The notes under the pieces are model-generated. The model saw nothing but the letters and a program-made list of their open reading frames with translations, did no database searches and had not been told where the DNA came from. 64,000 nt of DNA from assembly GCA_963813895.1 (NCBI GenBank), contig CAWFAS010000004.1, positions 592,645-656,644 on the forward strand, written 5' to 3'. The DNA is from DASZWJ01 sp963813895. Lineage in GTDB: Bacteria; Pseudomonadota; Gammaproteobacteria; JAURND01. The first letter of the stretch is position 1. Every line of letters begins with the position of its first letter. Positions 1 to 8,179 of this stretch are shown piece by piece. Made by a program: the position numbers and the translations under genes.

Positions 1-316
1 GTTTTTCTTTATCCTGATTCAGCAATTCTAGTTGTTGCTGTAAAGTTTCAGTGGTTTTCTGCTGTTTTGTTAATGCATTTTGTGTACGCTCAACCCAGAT
101 ACTGTTCTCATTGACGTGATTTAATGGGCTAGTGAAATCGGTTGAAGTTTCCTGCTTTTTGGTAGCTGTTGATTTTGAGCTGGAATGCGAGAATAGCAAG
201 GATCCAGCCCAGAACAAAACAATCACAGCAATACCAGCAATCATAAAGTTTCGTTGTTGTTTCTTTTTGACGGCACTGTTTTTGGTACTAGGATTTTTGG
301 AGTCTGATTTATCCAT
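1..316 (-). CDS. traB: F-type conjugation protein TraB (VirB10-like), N-terminal part
   Basis: This is the first 105 codons of a TraB/VirB10-type protein; the rest lies beyond the left edge. In F-type systems TraB spans the cell envelope and forms the channel scaffold with TraK and TraV. The sequence shows a basic cytoplasmic tail of about 24 residues, one membrane segment at about 25-43, a Ser/Lys-rich linker, the stretch SPLNHVNENSIWVER and then the start of a Gln-rich coiled coil. The start at 316 overlaps the end of traK by 8 bp, as expected in a tightly coupled tra operon. Confidence 0.8.
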   Translation of the reverse strand, partial: MDKSDSKNPSTKNSAVKKKQQRNFMIAGIAVIVLFWAGSLLFSHSSSKSTATKKQETSTDFTSPLNHVNENSIWVERTQNALTKQQKTTETLQQQLELLNQDKEK

Positions 317-1007
317 GACGTGTCACCTTGTAGAGTAAAGTTTCACCTTTGGGTAATAGCTGATCGTTTTGCAAAGCAATGGCTCGATCGCCGGGGCGAT
401 AAAACTGCGATTCATTTAATTGCATGGTTTGATGCGACCGATTTGTGATTCGATACACTGACCCTTGAAATTGCGCGCCATCAAATACAGCTAAAAGACG
501 AACATTGAATTGTGAATTCCAGCGCTGATTTTTCGCGGAGTTGACAACCGTCATGGCATAGTCATCGGAGTCTTTACCATTCACCATTGTGCGAACCAAC
601 TGAACCAGTTGCGTTTCAGATGAAGGGCTATTATCCCAAGGTGAGGTTGTGTTGTTGGTTTGTCTGGGTTGCAATACGAGGATACTTGCAGATCCAACTT
701 TTGGTGTCAGTTGCAACACGTAGTTGTGGTTTTGCTCGGTGCTGATAAACACGTAAAATGGTTTGTGTTGGTAGCTCTCAGTGGGTTTGATAAATACTGC
801 ACCTTGAACAGTGTCGTTTTGATAAGTGTAAGCACCTTCGACACCACGCAAAGCCCGAATGCGATCATCAGCGACGGCAATACGTGTAGGTTCAGCAGAA
901 GAAATGCTGGCTTTTATTGTGGTGTTATCATTGACTCGAACCGTATAAGCACCTGCCAGTACCGGCATTATCAAACTCAATAATCCGATAATTAAAAATT
1001 TACGCAT
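309..1007 (-). CDS. traK: F-type conjugation secretin-like protein TraK (VirB9-like)
   Basis: TraK (232 aa) is the periplasmic/outer-membrane core component that binds TraB and TraV. The chosen start at 1007 begins directly with a signal peptide (MRKFLIIGLLSLIMPVLAGA) and overlaps traE by 8 bp. A longer upstream ATG at 1148 would bury about 150 bp in traE and was rejected. Family features are the early beta-rich part (VRVNDNTTIKASISS) and a C-terminal domain ending near the traB start. The family call comes from sequence character plus position between traE and traB. Confidence 0.8.
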   Translation of the reverse strand: MRKFLIIGLLSLIMPVLAGAYTVRVNDNTTIKASISSAEPTRIAVADDRIRALRGVEGAYTYQNDTVQGAVFIKPTESYQHKPFYVFISTEQNHNYVLQLTPKVGSASILVLQPRQTNNTTSPWDNSPSSETQLVQLVRTMVNGKDSDDYAMTVVNSAKNQRWNSQFNVRLLAVFDGAQFQGSVYRITNRSHQTMQLNESQFYRPGDRAIALQNDQLLPKGETLLYKVTRHG

Positions 1008-1569
1008 GCGGTTTATCCTCCAATTCTTGAAACGACTGCAATCGTAATTGCCCATTGATATAGCGGTAACGCACTTGGTAAATGACGCGCGCTGCAGGCA
1101 GTGGTGCATTACCAATAGTAGAAATGAGATCACCCGTAATGCGCGCATTAAGATTTTGAGAATCCACCATAATGTTAGTGGGATAAAAAGCCAAACTTAG
1201 ATGACTTTTTGTTAAGTGATCTGCTTCTGCCACCAGTTCATTTTTAAATCCACCGTAAAAAGAAGCATCGGTATAGCGTAGTAACGTCTCGCGTTGGTAT
1301 TCAGCACTGGTTGGCGTGACAGTAAGCCGCAATTGCGCTAAAAAAATAGTCATTTCGGTCAGATATTCTGGAGATACTTGGCTGTTATCCACCCAAAAAG
1401 AGCGTTGAATCACCGGCGGCGTAATCACAATCCGTTCACGGCCAATCAGTCGCAAAATCATCATCGACAACAAAACACACAGCAGTAATAACCCGACTGA
1501 CAGCACCAAATAACCATTACGTTTAGCTATCAATTCTTGCAGACGGGATTGTTGAATCGCAGTTTTCAT
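1000..1569 (-). CDS. traE: F-type conjugation protein TraE (VirB8-like)
   Basis: This 189-aa inner-membrane protein has a short cytoplasmic N terminus, one membrane helix at about residues 20-42 and a periplasmic domain with the TraE-typical stretches SFWVDNSQVSPEYLTEM and LRLTVTPTSAEYQRE. In F-type systems TraE helps assemble the pilus and channel at the inner membrane. It starts 3 bp after traL ends and overlaps traK, so it is part of the same minus-strand operon. Length matches the family. Confidence 0.85.
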   Translation of the reverse strand: MKTAIQQSRLQELIAKRNGYLVLSVGLLLLCVLLSMMILRLIGRERIVITPPVIQRSFWVDNSQVSPEYLTEMTIFLAQLRLTVTPTSAEYQRETLLRYTDASFYGGFKNELVAEADHLTKSHLSLAFYPTNIMVDSQNLNARITGDLISTIGNAPLPAARVIYQVRYRYINGQLRLQSFQELEDKPHA

Positions 1570-1572
1570 GAT

Positions 1573-1860
1573 TTAGCCTATGAGTTCGCGTTGATAGGAT
1601 GGCGGTGTGGCCTTGAATCGAAACCAGGTAGGTAAATACCAATACAACAGGTTATAGAGAAAATAATGCCCTTGTTCACCCTTGATTCGTTTTAAACCCC
1701 AAAGCAGACCTACACCAACGCACAGGCCAATCAAAGGGCTATCCAGAAAAGCCATTCCAATTACAAAAGGTAAAACCAGTAAGATAAATTCATCCACTGT
1801 CCATAAAATTAATTTGAAGGGTTCATCTAAATGTTGAGGAATGTGGTAGCGATCGTTCAT
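1573..1860 (-). CDS. traL: F-type conjugation protein TraL (VirB3-like)
   Basis: This 95-aa protein begins with a short polar segment (YHIPQHLDEPFK), followed by two adjacent hydrophobic helices at about 22-62 and a conserved aromatic C-terminal part (YFLYNLLYWYLPTWF). That is the layout of TraL, the small inner-membrane protein needed for pilus assembly. It overlaps the upstream pilin-like gene by 4 bp and is followed closely by traE. Size, order and motifs agree. Confidence 0.85.
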   Translation of the reverse strand: MNDRYHIPQHLDEPFKLILWTVDEFILLVLPFVIGMAFLDSPLIGLCVGVGLLWGLKRIKGEQGHYFLYNLLYWYLPTWFRFKATPPSYQRELIG

Positions 1861-2177
1861 GATGTTTGCCCCGCAATATGCAGGTACACATCGATAAATA
1901 CAGCCAACGCGACAATACCGGCAAAAACAATCATGTTGCGGGATTTAATAAACATGACAATAGCAAGAATGGCTTCGCCCGTATAAAGATAGACTTTGCC
2001 TGTGCCATTAAATGTTGCCCACCAACTCGCATCGGTTCCTTTCAGTAAATCTGTGCTGTCGGCAAAAGCATTTACATAGCAGCCAAAAAACAAACCCAAA
2101 GCCAGCAATACTTTAAAAACAATTTGCAAACGAGGGTCTGCCAGGCTGTACCAAAGTGATTGACATAACGATTTCAT
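1857..2177 (-). CDS. traA: Conjugative pilin-like protein TraA (VirB2-like)
   Basis: This 106-aa protein has a long leader ending near the Ala-Phe-Ala stretch at about residues 37-39, which could be a signal-peptidase site, and then two hydrophobic segments separated by a short polar loop. This is the two-helix layout of F-type pilin, which is cut, inserted in the inner membrane and polymerised into the pilus. It is the first of the tra genes here and overlaps traL by 4 bp. Pilins diverge strongly, so position is an important part of the call. Confidence 0.7.
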   Translation of the reverse strand: MKSLCQSLWYSLADPRLQIVFKVLLALGLFFGCYVNAFADSTDLLKGTDASWWATFNGTGKVYLYTGEAILAIVMFIKSRNMIVFAGIVALAVFIDVYLHIAGQTS

Positions 2178-2229
2178 AATGATGTCCTCGAAAAATGGTA
2201 AATAAATCAGTTAGAGTTAATGTCATAAA

Positions 2230-2607
2230 TTAATAAGAATCGTCTTCATCTTCTTCAAAAGATTCAGCTTCTTCAGCAGAGATAGATTTGGCCGCCGGCT
2301 TGCCATAATGCTTTGGATGTAGTCGTTCCAATCTCCAGGCAGCAGCTTTCCAATGTTTGGCAGTGGCTTGATTGATTCTGAGCAGAAGAGAGATTACTAA
2401 CTCAGCGTTAGCTTTTTCGATTTGTTGCCAAAACAAATAAAGTGTTCCGCCCTCTGGTTCAAACTTACTCTTTTGGATCCAGCGCTTTAAAGTGCGACGA
2501 CTGATACCGGCATATTGCGCAGCATGTTCCAGCGATGCACCGATGCGTAAAGCCTCACAAATACGTGTCTTGATGGTTTCTGTGGGTTCAATGGTAGGTC
2601 TAACCAT
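2230..2607 (-). CDS. Small helix-turn-helix DNA-binding protein, terminase-small-subunit-like
   Basis: The 125-aa protein (start at 2607, MVRPTIEP) has a helix-turn-helix near residues 20-48 (GASLEHAAQYAGISRRTLKR), then a helical region and an acidic tail with many Glu and Asp. The layout resembles phage terminase small subunits or homeodomain-like DNA-binding proteins, but no specific function can be assigned. It lies between the methyltransferase and the tra genes on the same strand, so it may regulate or mark the DNA of this element. A longer start at 2670 is possible but less likely. Confidence 0.6.
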   Translation of the reverse strand: MVRPTIEPTETIKTRICEALRIGASLEHAAQYAGISRRTLKRWIQKSKFEPEGGTLYLFWQQIEKANAELVISLLLRINQATAKHWKAAAWRLERLHPKHYGKPAAKSISAEEAESFEEDEDDSY

Positions 2608-2722
2608 AAAAATATTTCTCGATAATGCGCAATCAGCATTGTCTGGATAAAATAAAGAGCATGAGTACAAACGAATTTTTTTAAAGATGGGGCAAAACGG
2701 GCAAAACTCCTAAACGGAATTT

Positions 2723-3967
2723 TTAATGCGATGCTGATTGGCGTTTAAATTCTACTTCTGCAATGCTACATCCATCAGCAACCAAGGTAGCAGTGCCTTG
2801 CGTTTGAAGCTGCCAACGGCGAATAATCACATCGACGTAACGCGGCTGAATTTCCATAACAAAAGCATTGCGCTGGTTGTAGTGACAAGCCATTAACGTC
2901 GAACCAGAACCGCCAAACAGATCCATCACCCGATCACCCGGTAGACTGCTGTTATGCAACGCTTGTTCAATCAGGGCAATGGGTTTCATAGTGGGATGTA
3001 AATCGCTATTCACTGGGCGATCGAAACACCATAATGTGCTTTGACGGTTATCACCATACCAAGTATCTGTTTGACCGGTACGATGGCAATAGAGAATCGG
3101 TTCATGCTGGGTTTTATAACGGCCAAAATTCAACACGAAGTGCTGTTTAGCCCAGATTAAAACATTTCGGACGGAATAATCCGCTGCTACTAACACGGCT
3201 TGCAATGCTGGTAAATGTTGATCCGCATGACATAAATAAAGAGAAGCTTCTGGCTCAGCATGCATAGCCATTTGACATAGTGCATTTTCTAGGAGTTGAT
3301 AATAGGCATCTGATGGCAGGTCATCATTATATACATCACGCCTGCCTCCCTTACGTCTTGCTTTGGGCCCGCCTTGATAACTAACATTGTATGGTGGGTC
3401 GGTAAAAATCAGGTCGGCTTTTTGCCCATCCATAAGCTGTTGAACCTGCTCAGGATTAGTTGCATCACCGCACATCAACCGGTGAGACCCCAAAAGCCAA
3501 ATATCTCCCAATTGACTGATTACCTTTTTATCGGCAGGATTGATACTATCGGGATCAAGGGATATTTCATCAGTCGAACCCAGTAGCTGTGTGAGTTCAG
3601 ATTCGCGGAAACCAGTCAGAGATAGGTCTATATCCAACTCTTGCAAAGCCGCCAATTCTTCGCTTAAGCCTTTGGTGTCCCATCGTGATTCATCGGACAG
3701 GCGGTTGTCTGCTAAGCGGTAACTGCGGACTTGTGCATCTGTTAGATTGGTAGCACACAATACCGGGACTTGTGCCATCTTAAGCTTTTGAGCAGCCTGC
3801 CAGCGAGCATGACCCACGATAATTATGTTATCTTTATCAACGACGATGGGCTGTTGCCAACCATAGGTAGACAAGCTTTTAGTGAGTTTTTCGACGGTAG
3901 TAGTATTTTTACGTGGGTTGTTCTCATAAGGACGGATTTGGTCTGGGGATATCCAATTAATCTGCAT
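2723..3967 (-). CDS. DNA methyltransferase with N-terminal ParB-like domain (N6-adenine type)
   Basis: The 414-aa protein joins a ParB/sulfiredoxin-like domain (GHARW at 52-56) to a beta-class DNA methyltransferase. The catalytic motif DPPYN is at about 190-194 and the SAM-binding FGGSGS at about 351-356; DPPY rather than SPPY favours N6-adenine over N4-cytosine. Such ParB-methylase fusions are common in phages and conjugative elements, usually without a partner restriction enzyme, and none is visible here. The start at 3967 has GAG nine bases upstream; 3976 is an alternative. It would be the first gene of a transcript continuing towards tra. Confidence 0.85.
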   Translation of the reverse strand: MQINWISPDQIRPYENNPRKNTTTVEKLTKSLSTYGWQQPIVVDKDNIIIVGHARWQAAQKLKMAQVPVLCATNLTDAQVRSYRLADNRLSDESRWDTKGLSEELAALQELDIDLSLTGFRESELTQLLGSTDEISLDPDSINPADKKVISQLGDIWLLGSHRLMCGDATNPEQVQQLMDGQKADLIFTDPPYNVSYQGGPKARRKGGRRDVYNDDLPSDAYYQLLENALCQMAMHAEPEASLYLCHADQHLPALQAVLVAADYSVRNVLIWAKQHFVLNFGRYKTQHEPILYCHRTGQTDTWYGDNRQSTLWCFDRPVNSDLHPTMKPIALIEQALHNSSLPGDRVMDLFGGSGSTLMACHYNQRNAFVMEIQPRYVDVIIRRWQLQTQGTATLVADGCSIAEVEFKRQSASH

Positions 3968-4000
3968 AAGATTCATCTCTACAAATTGCAGGCATAAAAA

Positions 4001-4029
4001 AACCCACAAAGCCGAAGGCCAAGTGGGTT
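4001..4029 (-). terminator. Intrinsic terminator in methyltransferase leader (proximal to gene)
   Basis: The 7-bp arms 4001-4007 and 4023-4029 enclose a smaller GCC/GGC stem. Read on the minus strand the hairpin is followed by seven T residues at 4000-3994. It lies 34 bp before the methyltransferase start and after the promoter at 4098-4127, so it sits inside the transcript leader. Confidence 0.65.
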
Positions 4030-4050
4030 CAGGGAGTTTTAGACATAAAA

Positions 4051-4070
4051 AAACCTGCATCCGCAGGTTT
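4051..4070 (-). terminator. Intrinsic terminator in methyltransferase leader (proximal to promoter)
   Basis: A perfect 8-bp stem (arms 4051-4058 and 4063-4070, 4-base loop) is followed on the minus strand by seven T residues and then ATG. It is the first of two terminators between the promoter and the methyltransferase gene. Confidence 0.65.
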
Positions 4071-4097
4071 CAGTTACAACTATGTCACGATAGAGAA

Positions 4098-4127
4098 TTT
4101 ATAGCACCTTTGGTTTTACAAAGTCAA
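4098..4127 (-). promoter_or_regulatory. Sigma70-type promoter for the methyltransferase transcript
   Basis: On the minus strand TTGACT (4127-4122) and TATAAA (4103-4098) are 18 bp apart. The predicted start of transcription is near 4090, about 120 bp before the methyltransferase start, so both terminator hairpins lie in the leader RNA. Confidence 0.6.
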
Positions 4128-4221
4128 GAAAAAATTTTACTTTATTTTAAAAAAGAAAATACATGAGAAAAATCATGTCTGTATGATTAGTCATTGCTCT
4201 CCCATTGCAGAGGAATTTTTT

Positions 4222-4641
4222 ATGATGCTACCTATTTTCGCAGGAAATGCAGAAGATCGGGACTTTCTTGAGAATAAAATTGTTGAATTTAACCAACTAA
4301 AAATTCCTTTTACACAAGAGGAAAATTTTATCCACTTGGATTATGTCATAAAAGATGAAGATATCACTGTAGGCGGTATTACAGCTACTGTATATTGTTG
4401 GAAATGCTTGTATGTAAATGTCCTTTGGATTAATGAACAATACCGCAACCAGGGATTAGGCATAAAATTGCTGAGCAAAGTAGAGGAAGAAGCTAAAAAA
4501 TTGGGTTGTCATTTATCACACTTGGACACTTTCGATTTTCAAGCTAAAGATTTCTATTTAAAAAATGGATATACCATCTTTGGTGTGTTAAATGATTGTC
4601 CAATAGGACATTCGCGATTTTACTTAAGTAAAAAACTATAG
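4222..4641 (+). CDS. GNAT family N-acetyltransferase
   Basis: This 139-aa protein is a single GNAT domain that would move an acetyl group from acetyl-CoA to an amine. The acetyl-CoA loop is seen as EQYRNQGLGIKLLSKVEEEA, and the C-terminal DFYLKNGY motif is the usual beta6/beta7 region. Start 4222 is preceded by AGAGGA at good spacing. The substrate is not known. A second, related GNAT of the same compact type lies at 22796-23215. Neighbours are drug-modifying enzymes, so a small-molecule substrate is plausible. Confidence 0.75.
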   Translation: MMLPIFAGNAEDRDFLENKIVEFNQLKIPFTQEENFIHLDYVIKDEDITVGGITATVYCWKCLYVNVLWINEQYRNQGLGIKLLSKVEEEAKKLGCHLSHLDTFDFQAKDFYLKNGYTIFGVLNDCPIGHSRFYLSKKL

Positions 4642-4691
4642 AAATCGTCCAAATTATCTTATTTTTAAATTTCCTATAATCTGGAGTATTT

Positions 4692-5237
4692 ATGAAAGCA
4701 CATTGCGCCGTATTCATTGCCACTAGCTTGGATGGTTTTATTGCTCGCGAAGATGGGCGAATTGACTGGTTGGATCAAGCCAATTTAGCAGTTCCAGCTG
4801 GAGAAGATTGTGGCTTTGCTGAATTTATGGCAACCATTGATGTGCTGGTAATGGGAAGAAATACTTTTGAGCAGGTTCTCTCGTTTGGGCAGTGGCCTTA
4901 TGGAAAAACGTCAGTGATTGTCATGAGCCATTCACTACAATCATTGCCGTTGATTTCGCCCGCAACAGTTTCATTATCGGCTGAAGATCCCGAAAAATTA
5001 GTGGAAAAGCTTAGCAAACAGGGAGTCAAACGAATTTATGTGGATGGCGGATTTACTATTCAAAGTTTTTTGGCAAAAAACCTCATTGATGAAATTACCA
5101 TCACAACAGTACCTATTGTACTCGGTTCGGGTAAGCCATTGTTTGGTGATTTAATGCAGGACATCCATCTGAGACTAATAGAAAGCAAATCTTATAATTT
5201 TGGTTTTGTACAGAGTAAATACCAAGTTATTTTTTAA
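4692..5237 (+). CDS. Dihydrofolate reductase family protein (RibD C-terminal domain type)
   Basis: A complete 181-aa protein of the RibD-C/YyaP type, which binds NADPH and reduces a small substrate. The opening IATSLDGFIAREDGRIDWL, the central VMGRNTFEQVL and the YVDGGFTIQSFL motif are typical of the family. A GGAG site precedes the start. True trimethoprim-resistant DHFR activity cannot be claimed; many members have unknown substrates. It stands alone among resistance-type genes with intergenic gaps of 50 and 79 bp. Confidence 0.8.
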   Translation: MKAHCAVFIATSLDGFIAREDGRIDWLDQANLAVPAGEDCGFAEFMATIDVLVMGRNTFEQVLSFGQWPYGKTSVIVMSHSLQSLPLISPATVSLSAEDPEKLVEKLSKQGVKRIYVDGGFTIQSFLAKNLIDEITITTVPIVLGSGKPLFGDLMQDIHLRLIESKSYNFGFVQSKYQVIF

Positions 5238-5316
5238 TCGAGTACTTTAGGTGATCATTTTTGCAAACTACAATACATATTCCAAATATAAATAAATTTC
5301 TGAGTTAGAGTTACCG

Positions 5317-6216
5317 ATGGCTAATCACGATAAAATTTCTATTGATATCCCACAAGTACAGGCGCTTATTGCTGAACAGTTTCCAGAATGGGCTAATTTA
5401 GAAATTAAACCGGTCGCATCTGGCGGATGGGATAATAAAACATTTCATCTAGGTCGATACATGACAATTCGACTGCCAACTCACGCCCAATATTCCGATC
5501 AGGTGAAGAAAGAACAATATTGGCTGCCAAAATTAGCACCGAAATTACCTTTACCTATCGCTACCCCACTTAAAATGGGTAACCCTGGAGCGGGATATCC
5601 TTTTTGTTGGTCTATTTATAAATGGCTGGATGGCGATACTGCATCGATTGAACGTATCATTAATTTGAATCAATTCGCTAAAGACTTAGCTGAATTCTTA
5701 AGCGCATTACAGCACTGTGATATTACCGACGGCCCTTTGCCAGGAGAGCATAACTTTTATCGTGGCGGTAATCTTGTAATTTATGATTCTGAAACTAGGG
5801 GGGCCATAAAAAATTTAGATGATAAAAATTATAGAGAAGCCGTGACAGAGGTTTGGAATCTGGCGCTTGCATCCACTTGGCAACTTCCTCCCGTTTGGAT
5901 TCATGGGGATATCGCTGTTGGCAATTTATTAGTGAATAATGGACAATTATGTGCTGTCATTGATTTTGGCCAACTAGGCATGGGTGATCCAGCCTGTGAT
6001 TTGGTCGTTGCTTGGACTTTATTTACAGCCAAAAATCGCGATACTTTCCGCACTGTACTCAATCTTGATAAAGAGACTTGGGCGCGCGGACGTGGTTGGG
6101 CACTGTGGAAGGCTTTATGCTGGGCATTTCCAGGCGAAAAACGTGTCGATTGGCGCGTTATTGATGAAATACTTGCAGATCATCGAATGAACAAAATGGC
6201 ATCCTCTAGTAAGTAG
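5317..6216 (+). CDS. Aminoglycoside phosphotransferase family protein
   Basis: The 299-aa protein has the APH kinase-like fold. The catalytic loop WIHGDIAVGNLL contains the Asp and Asn of the HGD(x)nN motif, and the metal-binding segment IDFGQLGMGDPACDL corresponds to DFG. Such enzymes phosphorylate aminoglycosides, macrolides or other hydroxyls with ATP or GTP. The APH family fit is clear but the substrate is not. The next gene, a GNAT, begins 9 bp later, suggesting one transcript with it and the VanX-like gene. Confidence 0.85.
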   Translation: MANHDKISIDIPQVQALIAEQFPEWANLEIKPVASGGWDNKTFHLGRYMTIRLPTHAQYSDQVKKEQYWLPKLAPKLPLPIATPLKMGNPGAGYPFCWSIYKWLDGDTASIERIINLNQFAKDLAEFLSALQHCDITDGPLPGEHNFYRGGNLVIYDSETRGAIKNLDDKNYREAVTEVWNLALASTWQLPPVWIHGDIAVGNLLVNNGQLCAVIDFGQLGMGDPACDLVVAWTLFTAKNRDTFRTVLNLDKETWARGRGWALWKALCWAFPGEKRVDWRVIDEILADHRMNKMASSSK

Positions 6217-6225
6217 ACAACAACA

Positions 6226-6765
6226 ATGAAATTAGATATTCAAATTACAATAGCTGCAATGGCAGATTACCCGGTGATTCAAAACATGGCGAGGTTTTAT
6301 GCTTATGAACTTTCTCGTTCATGTGGATTCTTGTCGGAAGATTGGACAATGCCCGAAGATGGATTATATACGTGCTTTGATCTAAAGCCTTATTTTGAAG
6401 AGGATTCGCGTCGTGCATATTTGGTTCGGGTCAATAGCGAATTAGCTGGCTTTGTATTACTCAACAAAATCGTATTTGATAAGCATAGCAATTGGAATAT
6501 GGGAGAATTTTTTATTTTGGCTAAGTTTCAAGGCAAAGGTGTAGGCAGTTATGTGGCACAAACCATATGGGATCAAAATCCCGGCATTTGGGAAGTTCCT
6601 GTGATCCCGGAAAATCAATCAGCATCAAAATTTTGGCATAAGACAATCAGTCATTATATGCAAAACCAATATCAAGCTGACACAAAATTGGCTCGACCCG
6701 GTCAGCACCAACCCTATCGCATTATTTTTACTTTTGATACGCAATTAAGGAGGCAAAACAAATGA
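6226..6765 (+). CDS. GNAT family N-acetyltransferase, copy 1
   Basis: This 179-aa GNAT protein has the acetyl-CoA signature LAKFQGKGVGSYVAQ and the WEVPVIPENQSASKFW region. A very similar copy lies at 54262-54795; most residues match by eye. It begins 9 bp after the APH gene and overlaps the VanX-like gene by 4 bp, so the three are likely cotranscribed. Substrate is unknown; the company of drug-modifying enzymes suggests an antibiotic or amine. Confidence 0.8.
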   Translation: MKLDIQITIAAMADYPVIQNMARFYAYELSRSCGFLSEDWTMPEDGLYTCFDLKPYFEEDSRRAYLVRVNSELAGFVLLNKIVFDKHSNWNMGEFFILAKFQGKGVGSYVAQTIWDQNPGIWEVPVIPENQSASKFWHKTISHYMQNQYQADTKLARPGQHQPYRIIFTFDTQLRRQNK

Positions 6766-7451
6766 ACTCAGTTGATTGTGTCGAGATCGTTTCAATCGTT
6801 GACCCCAAAGTGTTAGCTATTCCTGTGCAGGAATGTGGCGAAGGCATGGTGGATTTAACACAGCAAGAAGCCCTTATGTTTGGCGAATCTCCTGAAATAC
6901 CTAATAATCAGGATTATACTAAAATTCGCGTCACGGTTTATGAAAAGTTGTTAGTAGCACAACAACTCTTGCCTACCCATCTGAAATTTTGCTTGTACGA
7001 AGGCTATAGAAGTTTGCAATTACAAGAACAATTATTTAATCAACGCTATCAAATATTAAAGCAAAAATACCCGGACTGGGAGCATCAACATCTTTTCCAA
7101 GAAACAATAAAGATGGTTTCTCCCACCATTAATTTAGATGGCTCTGCAAATATACCGCCTCACGCCACTGGAGCAGCTATCGACATTTATCTAGTCGATA
7201 CCAATAGCGAAGTGGTTGAGATGGGTATTCGTACTGCAGATTGGATGCAAGATTATGACGGTTCATTATCACAAACTGATTCTGCAATTATATCCGATAC
7301 TGCAAAACATCATCGCTCCATCATGAGTCATGCGCTTTCATCTGTCGGTTTTGCCAATTGCCCAACGGAATATTGGCATTGGTCGTATGGTGACCGCTAC
7401 TGGGCGCATCAGTTTAAGATGCCTTGCGCTTTATACGGAATTGTTTTATGA
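6762..7451 (+). CDS. D-alanyl-D-alanine dipeptidase (VanX/DdpX-like, peptidase M15)
   Basis: The 229-aa enzyme should split D-Ala-D-Ala, a dipeptide of peptidoglycan precursors. Zinc ligands are visible at H134 and D141 (PPHATGAAIDI) and H206, with catalytic E203 in EYWHWSYGD; the substrate-stabilising Arg lies in GYRS at about 81-84. There is no signal peptide, so it acts in the cytoplasm. No vanA or vanH ligase/dehydrogenase partner is nearby, so glycopeptide resistance is not implied; recycling or use of D-Ala is equally likely. It overlaps the GNAT gene by 4 bp. Confidence 0.85.
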   Translation: MNSVDCVEIVSIVDPKVLAIPVQECGEGMVDLTQQEALMFGESPEIPNNQDYTKIRVTVYEKLLVAQQLLPTHLKFCLYEGYRSLQLQEQLFNQRYQILKQKYPDWEHQHLFQETIKMVSPTINLDGSANIPPHATGAAIDIYLVDTNSEVVEMGIRTADWMQDYDGSLSQTDSAIISDTAKHHRSIMSHALSSVGFANCPTEYWHWSYGDRYWAHQFKMPCALYGIVL

Positions 7452-7534
7452 CTTACATTACGCGCGCATAAGCACAAATAGTTTTATTTTTATAGAAATA
7501 TTAACTAAGATTCACCCCTTAAAGGAAAATGCCC

Positions 7535-7942
7535 ATGCACGAAAATGAAAAAATCATTAGAAGATACTTTGATGAAGCTTGGAATCAGGGAAAGCTGGAA
7601 GTGCTAGATGAAGTCATCGACCCTAATTATATAAATCATAGCCCTGGGCTGCCTAACCCTTTACCAGGACCTAATGGATTGAAGCCTATTATTGCAGCTA
7701 TTCGCACTGGCTTCCCTGATTTGCATTTCCAGATAGATGATCTCATTATTGCAGAAAATAAAGTCGCTGTTAGATGCACTATGCAAGGCACACATTTAGG
7801 TGATTTATTTGGTATACCGCCTACAGGTAAAAAAGTGAAGGTTAACCAAATGCAAATAGAATATATAAAAAATGGAAAAATATTCGAGCACTGGCGGCAA
7901 TCAGACGATATGGGCATGATGAAACAGTTGGGGCAAATTTAG
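7535..7942 (+). CDS. SnoaL-like ester cyclase family protein
   Basis: A 135-aa protein of the SnoaL-like polyketide cyclase fold (NTF2-like cone). Family signs are FDEAWNQGKLEVLDEVI at the start, the central FPDLHFQIDDLI segment and the C-terminal GKIFEHWRQSD. These proteins often have unknown substrates outside polyketide pathways, and no polyketide genes are visible. Start 7535 is chosen because the AAGGA site is well spaced from it; 7529 is an alternative only two codons upstream. Confidence 0.75.
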   Translation: MHENEKIIRRYFDEAWNQGKLEVLDEVIDPNYINHSPGLPNPLPGPNGLKPIIAAIRTGFPDLHFQIDDLIIAENKVAVRCTMQGTHLGDLFGIPPTGKKVKVNQMQIEYIKNGKIFEHWRQSDDMGMMKQLGQI

Positions 7943-7956
7943 TTTGATTTTGTTAT

Positions 7957-8130
7957 TTATTCAAGAATCAGAGATTGCAAATTGTCTTCCGTATAAAAAA
8001 TATTTTGGAGTTTAAAACTAGGAAACTGTGGGTACAGTATTAAAACATCAACCTGTTCATTAGCAACGACCAATGATTCACTGGTCTTAGTATCAACGCC
8101 AGTAGTGATCCTACGCATTGGTTTTAACAT
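7957..8130 (-). CDS. 57-aa cupin-like fragment or small protein
   Basis: This short ORF has a strong ribosome site (GGAGGTG, 6 bases before ATG). Its start, MLKPMRRITTGVDTKTSES, resembles the N terminus of small cupin-domain proteins, but the beta-barrel core and metal-binding histidines are missing. It may be a truncated cupin gene that still has its start signals. It lies between two convergent genes and was too short for standard gene calls. Confidence 0.4.
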   Translation of the reverse strand: MLKPMRRITTGVDTKTSESLVVANEQVDVLILYPQFPSFKLQNIFYTEDNLQSLILE

Positions 8131-8179
8131 GAAGCACCTCCATTGTTGTGATTTTTTTGACTAATTTTTTGCTAACCTT

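Noticed and set aside
1008..1148. 47-residue N-terminal extension of TraK
   Set aside because: It overlaps traE by 149 bp and places a typical signal peptide inside the protein. Start 1007 is far better.
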